Assembly: GCF_001278075.1 (NCBI RefSeq)
Contig: NZ_CP011340.1
Span: 6,941,501 to 7,005,500 of the forward strand
Direction of reading: 5' to 3'
Source: Streptomyces pristinaespiralis
Lineage (GTDB): Bacteria; Actinomycetota; Actinomycetes; Streptomycetales; Streptomycetaceae
Length of the DNA: 64,000 nt
Below, piece after piece: positions 11,460-19,263 of this stretch (its first letter is position 1; every line of letters begins with the position of its first letter). The notes under the pieces are model-generated. The model was given only the letters and a program-made list of their open reading frames with translations. It was not told the DNA's origin and searched no databases. A program made the translations under genes and the position numbers.

Positions 11460-11467
11460 CACGACGG

Positions 11468-11486
11468 GGGCCTTGCGGCAAGCCCC
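11468..11486 (-). promoter_or_regulatory. RAE-like 19-bp inverted repeat
   Basis: Read on the minus strand: GGGGCTTGCCGCAAGGCCC, arms around a central base with one mismatched pair; G/C flanks extend the pairing to 11466-11488. It matches the form of the rifamycin-associated element (RAE) that I recall upstream of rifamycin-inducible genes in actinomycetes. TTGCCG inside it could serve as -35, with CAGAAT 18 bp further on as -10. Confidence 0.7.
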
Positions 11487-11578
11487 CCGGTGCGCTATAC
11501 CTTGAGCATGGCAAGGAGTGGTCGTACCTCCTTGCCTCTTTTCATCTCTCCGGCCGGCCGACGGATCCGCTCGAGCCG

Positions 11579-12136
11579 TCAGTCGATCTGCTCGCAGATG
11601 TCCGTCGTCGATCCGTGGGCCATGGTGACCTCCTTGTAGCCGGACGAGCTGATGTCGATGGTGTAGACACCGTCCACGACGTACAGTCCCCGGCCCAGGT
11701 TGCCGGCGCCCTCGCCGACCCCGACCAGTACCGGGCCGAGCACCGACCAGAACTGGGAGCCGTCGGTGCGGTGGTCGACGACGGCCGTGCCGCTGACGTC
11801 GGCGTCGTAGGAGTCGCCGGTCTCCTTGTTGGTGACCCGCACGATCAGATCGCCCTTGTAGGCGACCAGCTTCGGCCTTCCGTCGGGGTGGGTCTCCAGC
11901 ACGCGCCGGACCACCTCGTCCACGACGGGCTCGCCGTGGACGGGGAAGTCGCAGCGCAGGCCCGCCGCGACGTCCCACGGGGCGGACGGCGACGGCTCCC
12001 AGCCGGTGTCGAGGCCGCTGCCGAGGCCGGCCTCTGCACCGGCGGACCGCGCGGCCTGACCGGAGGCGGACGCGGGGGCGGCGCCCATGAGCGTGGTCGC
12101 GGCAACCGCCGCCAGAGCAACAGCCGTTCGTCGCAT
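11579..12136 (-). CDS. Secreted hypothetical protein
   Basis: 185 residues with a clear Sec signal peptide: basic start MRRT, hydrophobic run and a cleavage-like APASASG at about residues 20-26. The mature part has no recognised domain; it has a segment with DLIVRVTNKETGDSYDADVSG and a glycine-rich stretch VGVGEGAGNLGRG that suggest a beta-rich extracellular fold. The function is unknown. It is transcribed divergently from the SARP-like gene that starts 163 bp away. Confidence 0.8.
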   Translation of the reverse strand: MRRTAVALAAVAATTLMGAAPASASGQAARSAGAEAGLGSGLDTGWEPSPSAPWDVAAGLRCDFPVHGEPVVDEVVRRVLETHPDGRPKLVAYKGDLIVRVTNKETGDSYDADVSGTAVVDHRTDGSQFWSVLGPVLVGVGEGAGNLGRGLYVVDGVYTIDISSSGYKEVTMAHGSTTDICEQID

Positions 12137-12298
12137 GGAGACTCCCTGAGGACGTGGTCGGACCGAGACGTGACCGGGCCGAGAAGGATCGGACCGCGGA
12201 AGCGGTCCTGCTTGTCCGCACCAGCCTGTCCCCGCCGTCTGACCACGCTCTCACCACCGCTGTGCACCGCCGCGCCCGCCGGTTAGGCTCGCGGACCC

Positions 12299-13636
12299 AT
12301 GGAGTTCCAGTTGCTGGGTCCGTTCGAGGCCCGTCACGAAGGAGACCGGGTCCTGGTGGGCAGCCGCCGCCAGGAGCGCTGCCTGCTGTCGATCCTCCTG
12401 CTGGAGCCGGGCCGGGTCGTGAGCACCGGCCGGCTCATCGATCTCCTGTGGGACGGCGACGCGCCCGCGTCCGCACGGGGCACCGTCCACACGTACATCG
12501 GCCGGCTCCGCGCCCGGCTGGGGCCGTACGGGGTGCGTGTCGAGACCCGCCACGACGGTTACGCCTTCGACCCGGGCCACCACACGGTCGACGCCCAGGA
12601 GTTCACGGACCTCGTCCGGCGGGCCGGGGGCGTCGCCGACGTGGCGCAGCGGGTGCGCCTGTACGACCGGGCCCTCGGACTGTGGCGGGGACCGCTGCTC
12701 GTCGACGTCGTGGACGACGGCCTGCGTGAGCGGCTCGGCGGGACGCTCGGCGAGCTCCGGCTGTCCGCGCTGGAGCATTGGGCGGAGGCGCAGTTGGAGC
12801 TCGGTATGCACGACCGGGTCGTCACGGACCTGACCGCGCTCGCCCGCGCGCATCCCGGCAGGGAACGGCTCGTCGCCGCGCAGATGACCGCCCTGTACCG
12901 GAGCGGCAGGCAGGCCGACGCCCTCGAGCTGTACCACGCCACCCGCAAGGCACTGGTGGCCGGTCTGGGCATCGAGCCCGGCGCCGGGCTGAACAGCCTG
13001 CACGAGCGGATGCTGCACGGCGATCCCCGGCTGCACCGCCCGCCCGTGCCCCTGTACGCGGTACGGGTCGACGAGGAATGGCTGCCCTGGACCACCAGCG
13101 GCCATCCGGCGCTCGAGTTCTGCAACACGTACGCCGGCTGGGGCGGGCCCGGCCTGCCGGGATCGGAATGGCTGCGCACGTACCGCACGCTCGCCGTCTG
13201 GGCCGGGCACCTGGACCTCGCGGAGGATTGGCTGGTGGCCGGCCTGCTCAAGAGGGCACGGCAGCGGCCCGAGGAGGCGGCGGCCGTTCTCGGGGAGGCG
13301 CGGGAGTTCCGTACACGGCTGTACGCCGCTCTGACCGGTCCCGACGACGTGCGGGCGTTCAAGGCAGTGGCCGATGTCGCGGAGGACGCCGCGAAGGCGT
13401 CGGCGTTCGTCCGCGGCGACGACGGCCTCGGCCGCTGGCGGCTGTCCCCGTCCGCCGGGCTGCGGCTGCCGGTGCTCGCCGTGGCCGGCAGCGCCGCGGA
13501 GCTGCTGGCGGACCCGGGGCGGTTCACCGTCCGCGCCTGCCCCGGCGCCGACTGCGGCTGGCTGTTCACGGACGAGAGCGGCCGGCGCAGGTGGTGCAGC
13601 CTCAGAACCTGCGGAAAAGAGATGCCAGTGTACTGA
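12299..13636 (+). CDS. SARP-type regulator fused to ABATE/CGNR zinc-finger region
   Basis: 445 residues. Residues 1-95 form an OmpR-like winged helix as in SARP/AfsR regulators (FQLLGPFEA, then RGTVHTYIGRLRARLG); about 96-240 form the bacterial transcriptional activation domain (BTAD). The rest is unusual: GHPALEFCNTYAGWGGPG and following helices resemble the ABATE domain, and the tail ACPGADCGWLF...WCSLRTCGK is a CGNR-type zinc finger with four cysteines, reading CGKE instead of CGNR. The protein is probably a transcription factor with an added sensor/DNA-binding end. The target is not known; TetR and MFS genes follow directly. Confidence 0.75.
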   Translation: MEFQLLGPFEARHEGDRVLVGSRRQERCLLSILLLEPGRVVSTGRLIDLLWDGDAPASARGTVHTYIGRLRARLGPYGVRVETRHDGYAFDPGHHTVDAQEFTDLVRRAGGVADVAQRVRLYDRALGLWRGPLLVDVVDDGLRERLGGTLGELRLSALEHWAEAQLELGMHDRVVTDLTALARAHPGRERLVAAQMTALYRSGRQADALELYHATRKALVAGLGIEPGAGLNSLHERMLHGDPRLHRPPVPLYAVRVDEEWLPWTTSGHPALEFCNTYAGWGGPGLPGSEWLRTYRTLAVWAGHLDLAEDWLVAGLLKRARQRPEEAAAVLGEAREFRTRLYAALTGPDDVRAFKAVADVAEDAAKASAFVRGDDGLGRWRLSPSAGLRLPVLAVAGSAAELLADPGRFTVRACPGADCGWLFTDESGRRRWCSLRTCGKEMPVY

Positions 13637-13637
13637 A

Positions 13638-13655
13638 TGAGACATTGATGTCTCA
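13638..13655. promoter_or_regulatory. TetR-type operator with overlapping promoter
   Basis: Perfect palindrome TGAGACAT-TG-ATGTCTCA directly after the SARP-like stop. GAGACA (13639-13644) can act as -35 and TATGGT (13663-13668) as -10, with a start close to ATG 13675, so the repressor would block its own leaderless transcription. Confidence 0.7.
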
Positions 13656-13674
13656 CATGGGCTATGGTTGTCCC

Positions 13675-14226
13675 ATGGCCATGGATCGAGACCACGTGCT
13701 GCGCGCCGCCGCCGCCCTCCTCGCCCGGAAATCGACGTCCACCATGGACGAGGTCGCCCGGGCCGCGGGCATCGGCCGTGCCACCCTGCACCGCCACTTC
13801 GCCGGCCGGGACGCGCTCGTCCGGGCACTGGAACAGCTCGGCATCCAGGAGTTCGAAGCGGCGATCGACCGGGCCCGCCTCGACGACGACGGCGCCGACG
13901 AGGCCCTGCGCCGGCTGATCGGCGAACTGCAGCCGGCCGCCGACCTGCTCGCCTTCCTCTACACGGAGAACCAGCTCTTCGAGGGCGACGAGATCAACGA
14001 GGGCTGGGCCCGCCTCGACGCCCGCGTCTCCGACCTGTTCCGGCGCGGCCAGAACGAGGGCGAGTTCCGCATCGATCTGACACCGGCCTGGCTGACCGAG
14101 GCGCTCTACGCCCTCGTCGGCTCCTGCGCCTGGGCCGTCATGGACGGCCGCGTCGCCAAGAAGGACTTCCAGCACATGACCGCCGAGCTGCTGCTCGGCG
14201 GAGCCGTACGGAGAGTGGATCAATGA
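13675..14226 (+). CDS. TetR-family repressor
   Basis: 183 residues. The N-terminus has the TetR helix-turn-helix (AAAALLARKSTSTMDEVARA then GIGRATLHRHFAGRDAL, about residues 10-50), followed by an all-helical ligand-binding part. The same frame is open far upstream but that part overlaps the SARP-like gene; a -10 ending 6 bp before ATG 13675 suggests a leaderless start there (ATG 13681 is an alternative). The stop overlaps the MFS start (ATGA), so the repressor and the exporter are co-expressed. The ligand is probably a drug-like compound carried by the exporter. Confidence 0.88.
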   Translation: MAMDRDHVLRAAAALLARKSTSTMDEVARAAGIGRATLHRHFAGRDALVRALEQLGIQEFEAAIDRARLDDDGADEALRRLIGELQPAADLLAFLYTENQLFEGDEINEGWARLDARVSDLFRRGQNEGEFRIDLTPAWLTEALYALVGSCAWAVMDGRVAKKDFQHMTAELLLGGAVRRVDQ

Positions 14227-15767
14227 GCAGCACCGTCCAGCCCGCGACCGGGACGGACGAGACCGTGCACCGCCCCGGCCGCTGGCTGGCCCTGGCGGTC
14301 CTTGTCCTCGCCGTCCTCCTGGTGGCCGTCGACGCCACCGTCCTCGGCCTCGCCACGCCGTTCCTCAGCGAGGACCTGGCGCCGACCGGCACCCAGCTGC
14401 TGTGGATCGGCGACGTCTACTCGTTCGTCATCGCCGGCCTGCTCGTCTCCATGGGCAGCCTCGGCGACCGCATCGGCCGCAAGAAGCTGCTGCTGAGCGG
14501 AGCCGTGGCCTTCGGCGCCGTGTCGGTCCTCAACGCGTACGCGACCACCCCGGAGATGATGATCCTCGCGCGGGCGCTGCTCGGCGTCGCCGGCGCGACG
14601 CTGATGCCGTCCACGCTCGCGCTGATCCGCAACATCTTCCACGACCCCCGGGAGCGCAGCTTCGCCATCGGCATCTGGGGCGCCACCGCGTCCGCGGGCG
14701 CGGCGGTCGGGCCGGTCGTCGGAGGTCTGCTGCTGGAGCACTTCTGGTGGGGCTCCGTCTTCCTGATCAACCTGCCCGTGATGGCGGTCCTCGTCGTCGT
14801 CGGCGTCAAGCTGCTGCCGGAGTCGAAGAACCCGGTCACCGGCCCCTGGGACCTGCCCAGCGTGGGGCTGTCCCTCGTCGGCATGGTCGCCGTCGTCTAC
14901 GCCGTCAAGGAGGCCGCCACCCACGGGGCGAGCTGGGAAGCGGGCGTCGCCGCGCTCGTCGGCGCCGCCGGCCTGTACGGCTTCGTCCGCCGGCAGCTCA
15001 CCCTGAGCGCGCCCCTGCTGGACATGCGGCTGTTCCGGCACCGCGGATTCTCGGGCGCGGTGCTCGCCGACCTGCTGACCATCCTCGGCCTGTCGGGTCT
15101 TGTGTTCTTCCTGTCCCAGTTCCTCCAACTGGTCCAGGGCCGCCCGCCGTTCGAGGCGGGACTCGCCGAACTGCCCGCCGCGATCGGCGCGGTGGCGACC
15201 GGGCTGGTGGCGGGCAAGGCCGCCCGCCGGTTCTCGGTACGGTCCGTGGTCGCCGGCGGTCTGGCGGCCGTCGGACTCTCCCTCGCCGTGCTGACGCTGC
15301 TCACCGGGTCGACCGGCTATCCGCTGCTCGGCGCGTCGCTGCTGATCGTCGGCGCGGGTGCGGGCTTCTCGTTCACCGTCACCGCGGACGTGATCCTCTC
15401 CAGCGTTCCCAAGGAACAGGCCGGAGCCGCCGCCGCGGTGTCGGAGACGGCCTACGAGCTGGGCGCGGCACTCGGCATCGCGCTGCTGGGCTCGATCGTC
15501 ACCGGGGTCTACCGCGGCTTCAGTGCGCCCGAGGGCACGCCGCCGGACGTGGCCGCGGCCGCCCACGAGTCGCTCGGCGGCGCGGTAGAGGCTTCGGCCG
15601 CCCTCCCGGCGGCCCGTGCGGAAGCCCTGGTCACCGCGGCGCAGGAGGCGTTCACCGACGGTCTGCGGATGGCGGCGGGGGTCGGGGCGTCGGTGCTGCT
15701 CACCACCGCGGTGGTGGCGTGGTTCCTGCTGCGGGGGCAGAAGCTGGCGGAGGACGTCGAGCACTGA
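14223..15767 (+). CDS. MFS drug exporter (14-TM, QacA/EmrB type)
   Basis: 514 residues with about 14 hydrophobic segments. TM1 contains VAVDATVLGLATPFL (motif D1 of the DHA2 family); the loop after TM2 has GSLGDRIGRKK (motif A); TM5 has GAAVGPVVGGLLLEH (motif C), which marks drug/H+ antiporters. Proton-driven efflux across the cytoplasmic membrane is the family role; the substrate is unknown. It is translationally coupled to the upstream TetR gene and ends before a strong hairpin. Confidence 0.92.
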   Translation: MSSTVQPATGTDETVHRPGRWLALAVLVLAVLLVAVDATVLGLATPFLSEDLAPTGTQLLWIGDVYSFVIAGLLVSMGSLGDRIGRKKLLLSGAVAFGAVSVLNAYATTPEMMILARALLGVAGATLMPSTLALIRNIFHDPRERSFAIGIWGATASAGAAVGPVVGGLLLEHFWWGSVFLINLPVMAVLVVVGVKLLPESKNPVTGPWDLPSVGLSLVGMVAVVYAVKEAATHGASWEAGVAALVGAAGLYGFVRRQLTLSAPLLDMRLFRHRGFSGAVLADLLTILGLSGLVFFLSQFLQLVQGRPPFEAGLAELPAAIGAVATGLVAGKAARRFSVRSVVAGGLAAVGLSLAVLTLLTGSTGYPLLGASLLIVGAGAGFSFTVTADVILSSVPKEQAGAAAAVSETAYELGAALGIALLGSIVTGVYRGFSAPEGTPPDVAAAAHESLGGAVEASAALPAARAEALVTAAQEAFTDGLRMAAGVGASVLLTTAVVAWFLLRGQKLAEDVEH

Positions 15768-15832
15768 GGGGCGGCGGGGCGTGGTGGCCGCCACGCGGGA
15801 TCGCTCCTTGTCCGGCCCTCACCCCTTCCCCC

Positions 15833-15883
15833 GGACGCAGGGCGGGCCGGAGTTGCCTGGCAACTCCGGCCCGTCCTGCGTCC
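15833..15883. terminator. Bidirectional terminator-like hairpin
   Basis: Arms 15833-15855 and 15861-15883 pair over 23 bp with one mismatch and a 5-nt loop, between the converging MFS gene and the acyltransferase gene. Confidence 0.8.
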
Positions 15884-15900
15884 GCGCGGCGCGCAGCGGC

Positions 15901-16590
15901 TTACGCAGCCTTCGCCTTGGTCGCGTACATGTCCACGTACTCCTGCCCCGACAGCCGCATGACCTCCGACATCACCGAGTCGGTCACCGCCCGCAGCACA
16001 TAGCGGTCACGGTCCATCCCCTCGTAGCGCGAGAACTCCATCGGCTCGCCGAAGCGGAGCGTGACGCGGCCGGGCCGGGGCAGGCCCGCGCCGCCGGGCT
16101 GGAGCTTGTCGGTGCCGATGACGGCGAAGGGGACCACCGGCGCGCCGGTCATCAGGGTGAGGCGCGCGATGCCGGTACGGCCGCGGTAGAGGCGGCCGTC
16201 GGGGGAGCGGGTGCCCTCCGGGTAGATGCCGAAGATCTTGCCCTCCTCCAGCACCCGGCGGCCCGTCATCAGCGCGGCCACACCGCCGTTGGCACCGTCC
16301 CGGTCGACCGGGATCATGCCGCAGCCGGTGAAGAACCAGGCCATCGCGCGGCCCTTGACGCCCTTGCCCGTGACGTACTCGTCCTTGCCGATGAAGTACA
16401 CCGGGCGGTCGCAGACCAGCGGCAGGATCATGGAGTCGATGAAGGTGAGATGGTTCCCGGCGAGAATCACGGCCCCCGTCCCGGGGATGTTCTCCGCCCC
16501 TTCCACACGCGGGCGGAACATCAGGCGCAGGATCGGCCCGAGCACTGCCTTGATGAGCGTCAAGCGGGACAACGGGTCCTCCGGTGTCAT
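15901..16590 (-). CDS. 1-acylglycerol-3-phosphate acyltransferase-like (PlsC family)
   Basis: 229 residues. The acyltransferase motif I is NHLTFID (HX4D) at about 46-52, motif III is YPEGTRSPDGRLYRG at about 123-137, and motif IV is VVPFAVIGTDKL. These are the catalytic and glycerol-phosphate-binding blocks of PlsC-type enzymes, which acylate lysophosphatidic acid or related acceptors at the membrane. The N-terminal hydrophobic section LGPILRLMF may bind the membrane. It is monocistronic, with its promoter region facing the glycerophosphodiesterase gene; the acceptor is not certain. Confidence 0.88.
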   Translation of the reverse strand: MTPEDPLSRLTLIKAVLGPILRLMFRPRVEGAENIPGTGAVILAGNHLTFIDSMILPLVCDRPVYFIGKDEYVTGKGVKGRAMAWFFTGCGMIPVDRDGANGGVAALMTGRRVLEEGKIFGIYPEGTRSPDGRLYRGRTGIARLTLMTGAPVVPFAVIGTDKLQPGGAGLPRPGRVTLRFGEPMEFSRYEGMDRDRYVLRAVTDSVMSEVMRLSGQEYVDMYATKAKAA

Positions 16591-16772
16591 GGGACGGGCG
16601 GTTATGACCGGTGAAGTCTTTGCAGGTGAGGACGATACTCGCGGGTCACCCTCGATCGCACATCGGGTTCACCGAGGAGACACGCAGTGTTGACGTGTGT
16701 TTCCGGTGCGTTCGTGCAGGGTCTGCCGCAGGTAAGAGGTAACTGCCTACCATCGGGCGTCGCTTGGCAGGT

Positions 16773-16800
16773 GCGGGACATCACACGCGGGACATCACAT
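16773..16800 (+). repeat. 14-bp tandem duplication upstream of glpQ
   Basis: GCGGGACATCACAC (16773-16786) is followed directly by GCGGGACATCACAT (16787-16800), ending at the ribosome-binding site of the glycerophosphodiesterase gene. Confidence 0.85.
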
Positions 16801-16813
16801 GGAGGAACGTTTC

Positions 16814-17971
16814 ATGACACAGGGTGCGAGCAACAGTCCGGCGCGTCGGAGCGTTCTGGGCGCCGCGGTCCTCACCACCGCGGCCCTCGGGATCGGCGCG
16901 GGCGCGGCGCAGGCGGGTGAGCGCACCGGCGGCGGCCGCCCGTCCGGCAAGGACCGGGGCGGCCTGCCCGTTCCCACCGTGATCGCCCACCGAGGCGCCA
17001 GTGGGTACCGGCCCGAGCACACCATCGGCGCGTACCAGCTCGCCCTCGACATGGGCGCCCATGTCATCGAACAGGACCTGGTGCCCACCAAGGACGGGCA
17101 TCTCGTATGCCGTCACGAGAACGACATCACGGGCACGACCGACGTCGCCTCGCACCCCGAGTTCGCCTCGCGCAGGACCACCAAGTCGGTCGACGGGGTC
17201 AGCCTCACCGGCTGGTTCACCGAGGACTTCACACTCGCCGAGCTGAAGACGCTGCGCGCGAAGGAGCGGATCCCGGGCACCCGCCAGGAGAACACCCTCT
17301 ACGACGGCCGCTGGACCGTGCCCACCTTCGAGGAGGTGCTGCAGTGGGCGGAGAAGGAGGGCCGCCGCCGCGGCCGCCCGGTGTGGCTCTACGTCGAGAC
17401 CAAGCACCCCACCTACTTCCGGGGCATCGGGCTCGGCCTGGAGGAGCGGCTGGCCAAGCTGCTTCGCCGGTACGGGCGGCACCGCGCGGACTCCCCGACG
17501 TTCCTGCAGTCGTTCGAGCCCACGAGCATGGAGCGCATGGCGCGCCTGGTGGCCACTCCGCGGGTCGTCCTGCTGTGGACCCCGGACGACCGTCCGTGGG
17601 ACTTCCGCGAGTCGGGCGACCCCCGCACGGTCGCCGACCTGGTCGCGCCCGAGGGCCTGGACTGGATCGCGGGTTTCGCCCAGGGCATCGGCCCGCTGCT
17701 CGACCTCGTCATCCCCAAGGACGCGGACGGCCGGCTCACCGAGCCCACGACCCTGGTGCGTGACGCCCACGCGCGGGGCCTGGTCCTGCACCCGTACACG
17801 ATGCGCAACGAGAACACCTTCCTGCCCGCCGACTTCCGGCGCGGCACCGACCCGAGCGCCTACGGCGACGTCTTCGGGGCGTACGAGGCGTACTTCGCGA
17901 CGGGCATCGACGGCATCTTCACCGACAACCCGGACACCGGTCTGCTGGCCGCGGCCGACTTCACCGCCTGA
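16814..17971 (+). CDS. glpQ: Tat-exported glycerophosphodiester phosphodiesterase
   Basis: 385 residues. It begins with a twin-arginine signal (SPARRSVLGAAVLTT) and an AQA cleavage-like site near residue 35. The GDPD catalytic part shows IAHRGASGYRPEHT, EQDLVPTKDGHLV and HENDITGTT, i.e. the active-site histidines and the acidic metal ligands; the end has GIDGIFTDNPD. Secreted enzymes of this kind release glycerol-3-phosphate from glycerophosphodiesters or teichoic-acid-type polymers. ATG 16814 was preferred over 16799 because GGAGGAA at 16801-16807 precedes it. Confidence 0.93.
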   Translation: MTQGASNSPARRSVLGAAVLTTAALGIGAGAAQAGERTGGGRPSGKDRGGLPVPTVIAHRGASGYRPEHTIGAYQLALDMGAHVIEQDLVPTKDGHLVCRHENDITGTTDVASHPEFASRRTTKSVDGVSLTGWFTEDFTLAELKTLRAKERIPGTRQENTLYDGRWTVPTFEEVLQWAEKEGRRRGRPVWLYVETKHPTYFRGIGLGLEERLAKLLRRYGRHRADSPTFLQSFEPTSMERMARLVATPRVVLLWTPDDRPWDFRESGDPRTVADLVAPEGLDWIAGFAQGIGPLLDLVIPKDADGRLTEPTTLVRDAHARGLVLHPYTMRNENTFLPADFRRGTDPSAYGDVFGAYEAYFATGIDGIFTDNPDTGLLAAADFTA

Positions 17972-17985
17972 CATCCCGCCGCTCA

Positions 17986-18032
17986 GGGGCGTCAACCTGC
18001 CGCGGCCGCTCGTGCCCGGAGGTTGACGCCCC
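17986..18032 (+). terminator. Terminator-like hairpin after glpQ
   Basis: Perfect 13-bp inverted repeat (17986-17998 with 18020-18032) enclosing a 21-nt loop, 14 bp after the stop. Confidence 0.6.
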
Positions 18033-18135
18033 GTCACAGGAGCGGCACGGGAACGGCGTGCCCGGCGGCGCCACGTACGGGTGATCACGCCCCGGCCGGG
18101 CAACCACGGGCGGGCCGCCGGCCGTCCCGCCCGGC

Positions 18136-18687
18136 ATGACCGTTCTCGAAGAGACCCCCACCTCCGGACAGGTCGTCGGCGCGCTCAAGGCGCTGGTGAG
18201 CGCGGAGGCGACCGCGGAGGCGCCCGGCGCCGCCATGGAACCAGGCGACCTCGAACAGGCCGTGTGGGTAAGGCTCCTGGAGCGCCTCGGCGACGGCGGC
18301 CCGCCGCCGGACGCCGCCCGCTGGGTCAGGGCGGCCGTACGGGCGGAGGCACGCCGCGCCCGCCGGACGGCCGCACGCGAACACCCTTACCGCCACGCGC
18401 CCTCGGCCGAGCCTGCCGCCGACCCCGCCGGCGGCCCCGAGCGCGCGGCGCTGCTGGGCGAACGGCGCCGGGTGCTGCGGGCCGCCGTTGCCCGCACCCC
18501 TGGGAAGTGCCCCCGGCTGCTGACTGCGATGTTGTCGCCGCACGACCCCACCTACCGGGAAATCGCAGGGACGTTGGGTATCTCACAAGGAAGTCTGGGG
18601 CCGATGCGTTCCCGTTGCCTGGGATGTCTGCGCAGAATGCTCGCGGCAGAGGTTGCAGCTCCTGAACATCGGGGAAAGGAGCGGTAG
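18136..18687 (+). CDS. Sigma-70-like regulatory factor (ECF-like)
   Basis: 183 residues. DLEQAVWVRLLERL and WVRAAVRAEARRARR resemble a short sigma region 2, and ATREIAG-type region 4 is seen as YREIAGTLGISQGSLGPMRS followed by RCLGCLRRML, the helix-turn-helix that contacts the -35. The linker is Ala/Pro-rich. It lacks an obvious complete -10-recognition segment and no anti-sigma gene is adjacent, so it may be a divergent sigma factor or a sigma-derived regulator. The two cysteines in region 4 could be coincidental. Confidence 0.7.
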   Translation: MTVLEETPTSGQVVGALKALVSAEATAEAPGAAMEPGDLEQAVWVRLLERLGDGGPPPDAARWVRAAVRAEARRARRTAAREHPYRHAPSAEPAADPAGGPERAALLGERRRVLRAAVARTPGKCPRLLTAMLSPHDPTYREIAGTLGISQGSLGPMRSRCLGCLRRMLAAEVAAPEHRGKER

Positions 18688-18725
18688 ACAACCGGCGGTG
18701 GCAGGTGAGCGGGAGGCGTGCGCAC

Positions 18726-19229
18726 ATGGGCATGAGCGTGACCATCTCGGCGGCGGCGGAGACCGACGCGGAGCACATCCTCAAGCTGCAGTATCTGTGC
18801 TATCAGAGCGAGGCCGAGCTCTACGGCGACTACGGCATCGAGCCCCTGACCCAGTCGCTCGCCGACCTCCGTGCCGAGATCGCCCGGGGGCCGGCGCTCG
18901 TGGCCAGGCTCGGTGACGAGGTGGTCGCCTCGGTGCGCGCCAGCATCGACGACACCGGGACGGCCCGTATCGCGAAGCTCATCGTCCACCCGCGGATGCA
19001 GCGCCACGGTCTCGGCGGCAGGCTGCTCGACGCGATCGAGGCCCGTTACGCCGGCGACCCGGCCGCCAAGCGGTTCCAGCTGTTCACCGGTCACCGCAGC
19101 GAGAGCAACCTGCGGCTGTACCGCAGCAGGGGATACGTCCCGGTCTCCCGCGAGGAGGTCGGCCCGCGTCTGACGCTGGTCACTCTGGAGAAGGAGACGT
19201 CCGCCGGCGCGTACGTGGCCAGCGCCTGA
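18726..19229 (+). CDS. GNAT-family N-acetyltransferase
   Basis: 167 residues of the GNAT fold: ARIAKLIVHPRMQRHGLGGRLLDAI contains the acetyl-CoA pyrophosphate loop (Q/R-x-x-G-x-G/A type, here RHGLGG), and SNLRLYRSRGYVPV is the C-terminal conserved segment. The acceptor is unknown. GGGAGG at 18711-18716 supports ATG 18726; an in-frame ATG at 18732 is an alternative. It follows the sigma-like gene by 38 bp in the same direction and may be co-transcribed. Confidence 0.85.
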   Translation: MGMSVTISAAAETDAEHILKLQYLCYQSEAELYGDYGIEPLTQSLADLRAEIARGPALVARLGDEVVASVRASIDDTGTARIAKLIVHPRMQRHGLGGRLLDAIEARYAGDPAAKRFQLFTGHRSESNLRLYRSRGYVPVSREEVGPRLTLVTLEKETSAGAYVASA

Positions 19230-19263
19230 CGCTCTCTTTCGCCCGCGCCGGTCCCGCCGCGAC

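Noticed and set aside
12778..14226. Single continuous frame joining the SARP end region to TetR
   Set aside because: The first part is a shadow of the SARP fusion in another frame; the TetR domain starts at 13675 behind its own promoter.
12299..15767. Antibiotic biosynthetic gene cluster around the SARP/TetR/MFS genes
   Set aside because: No biosynthetic enzymes are present; neighbours are housekeeping genes.
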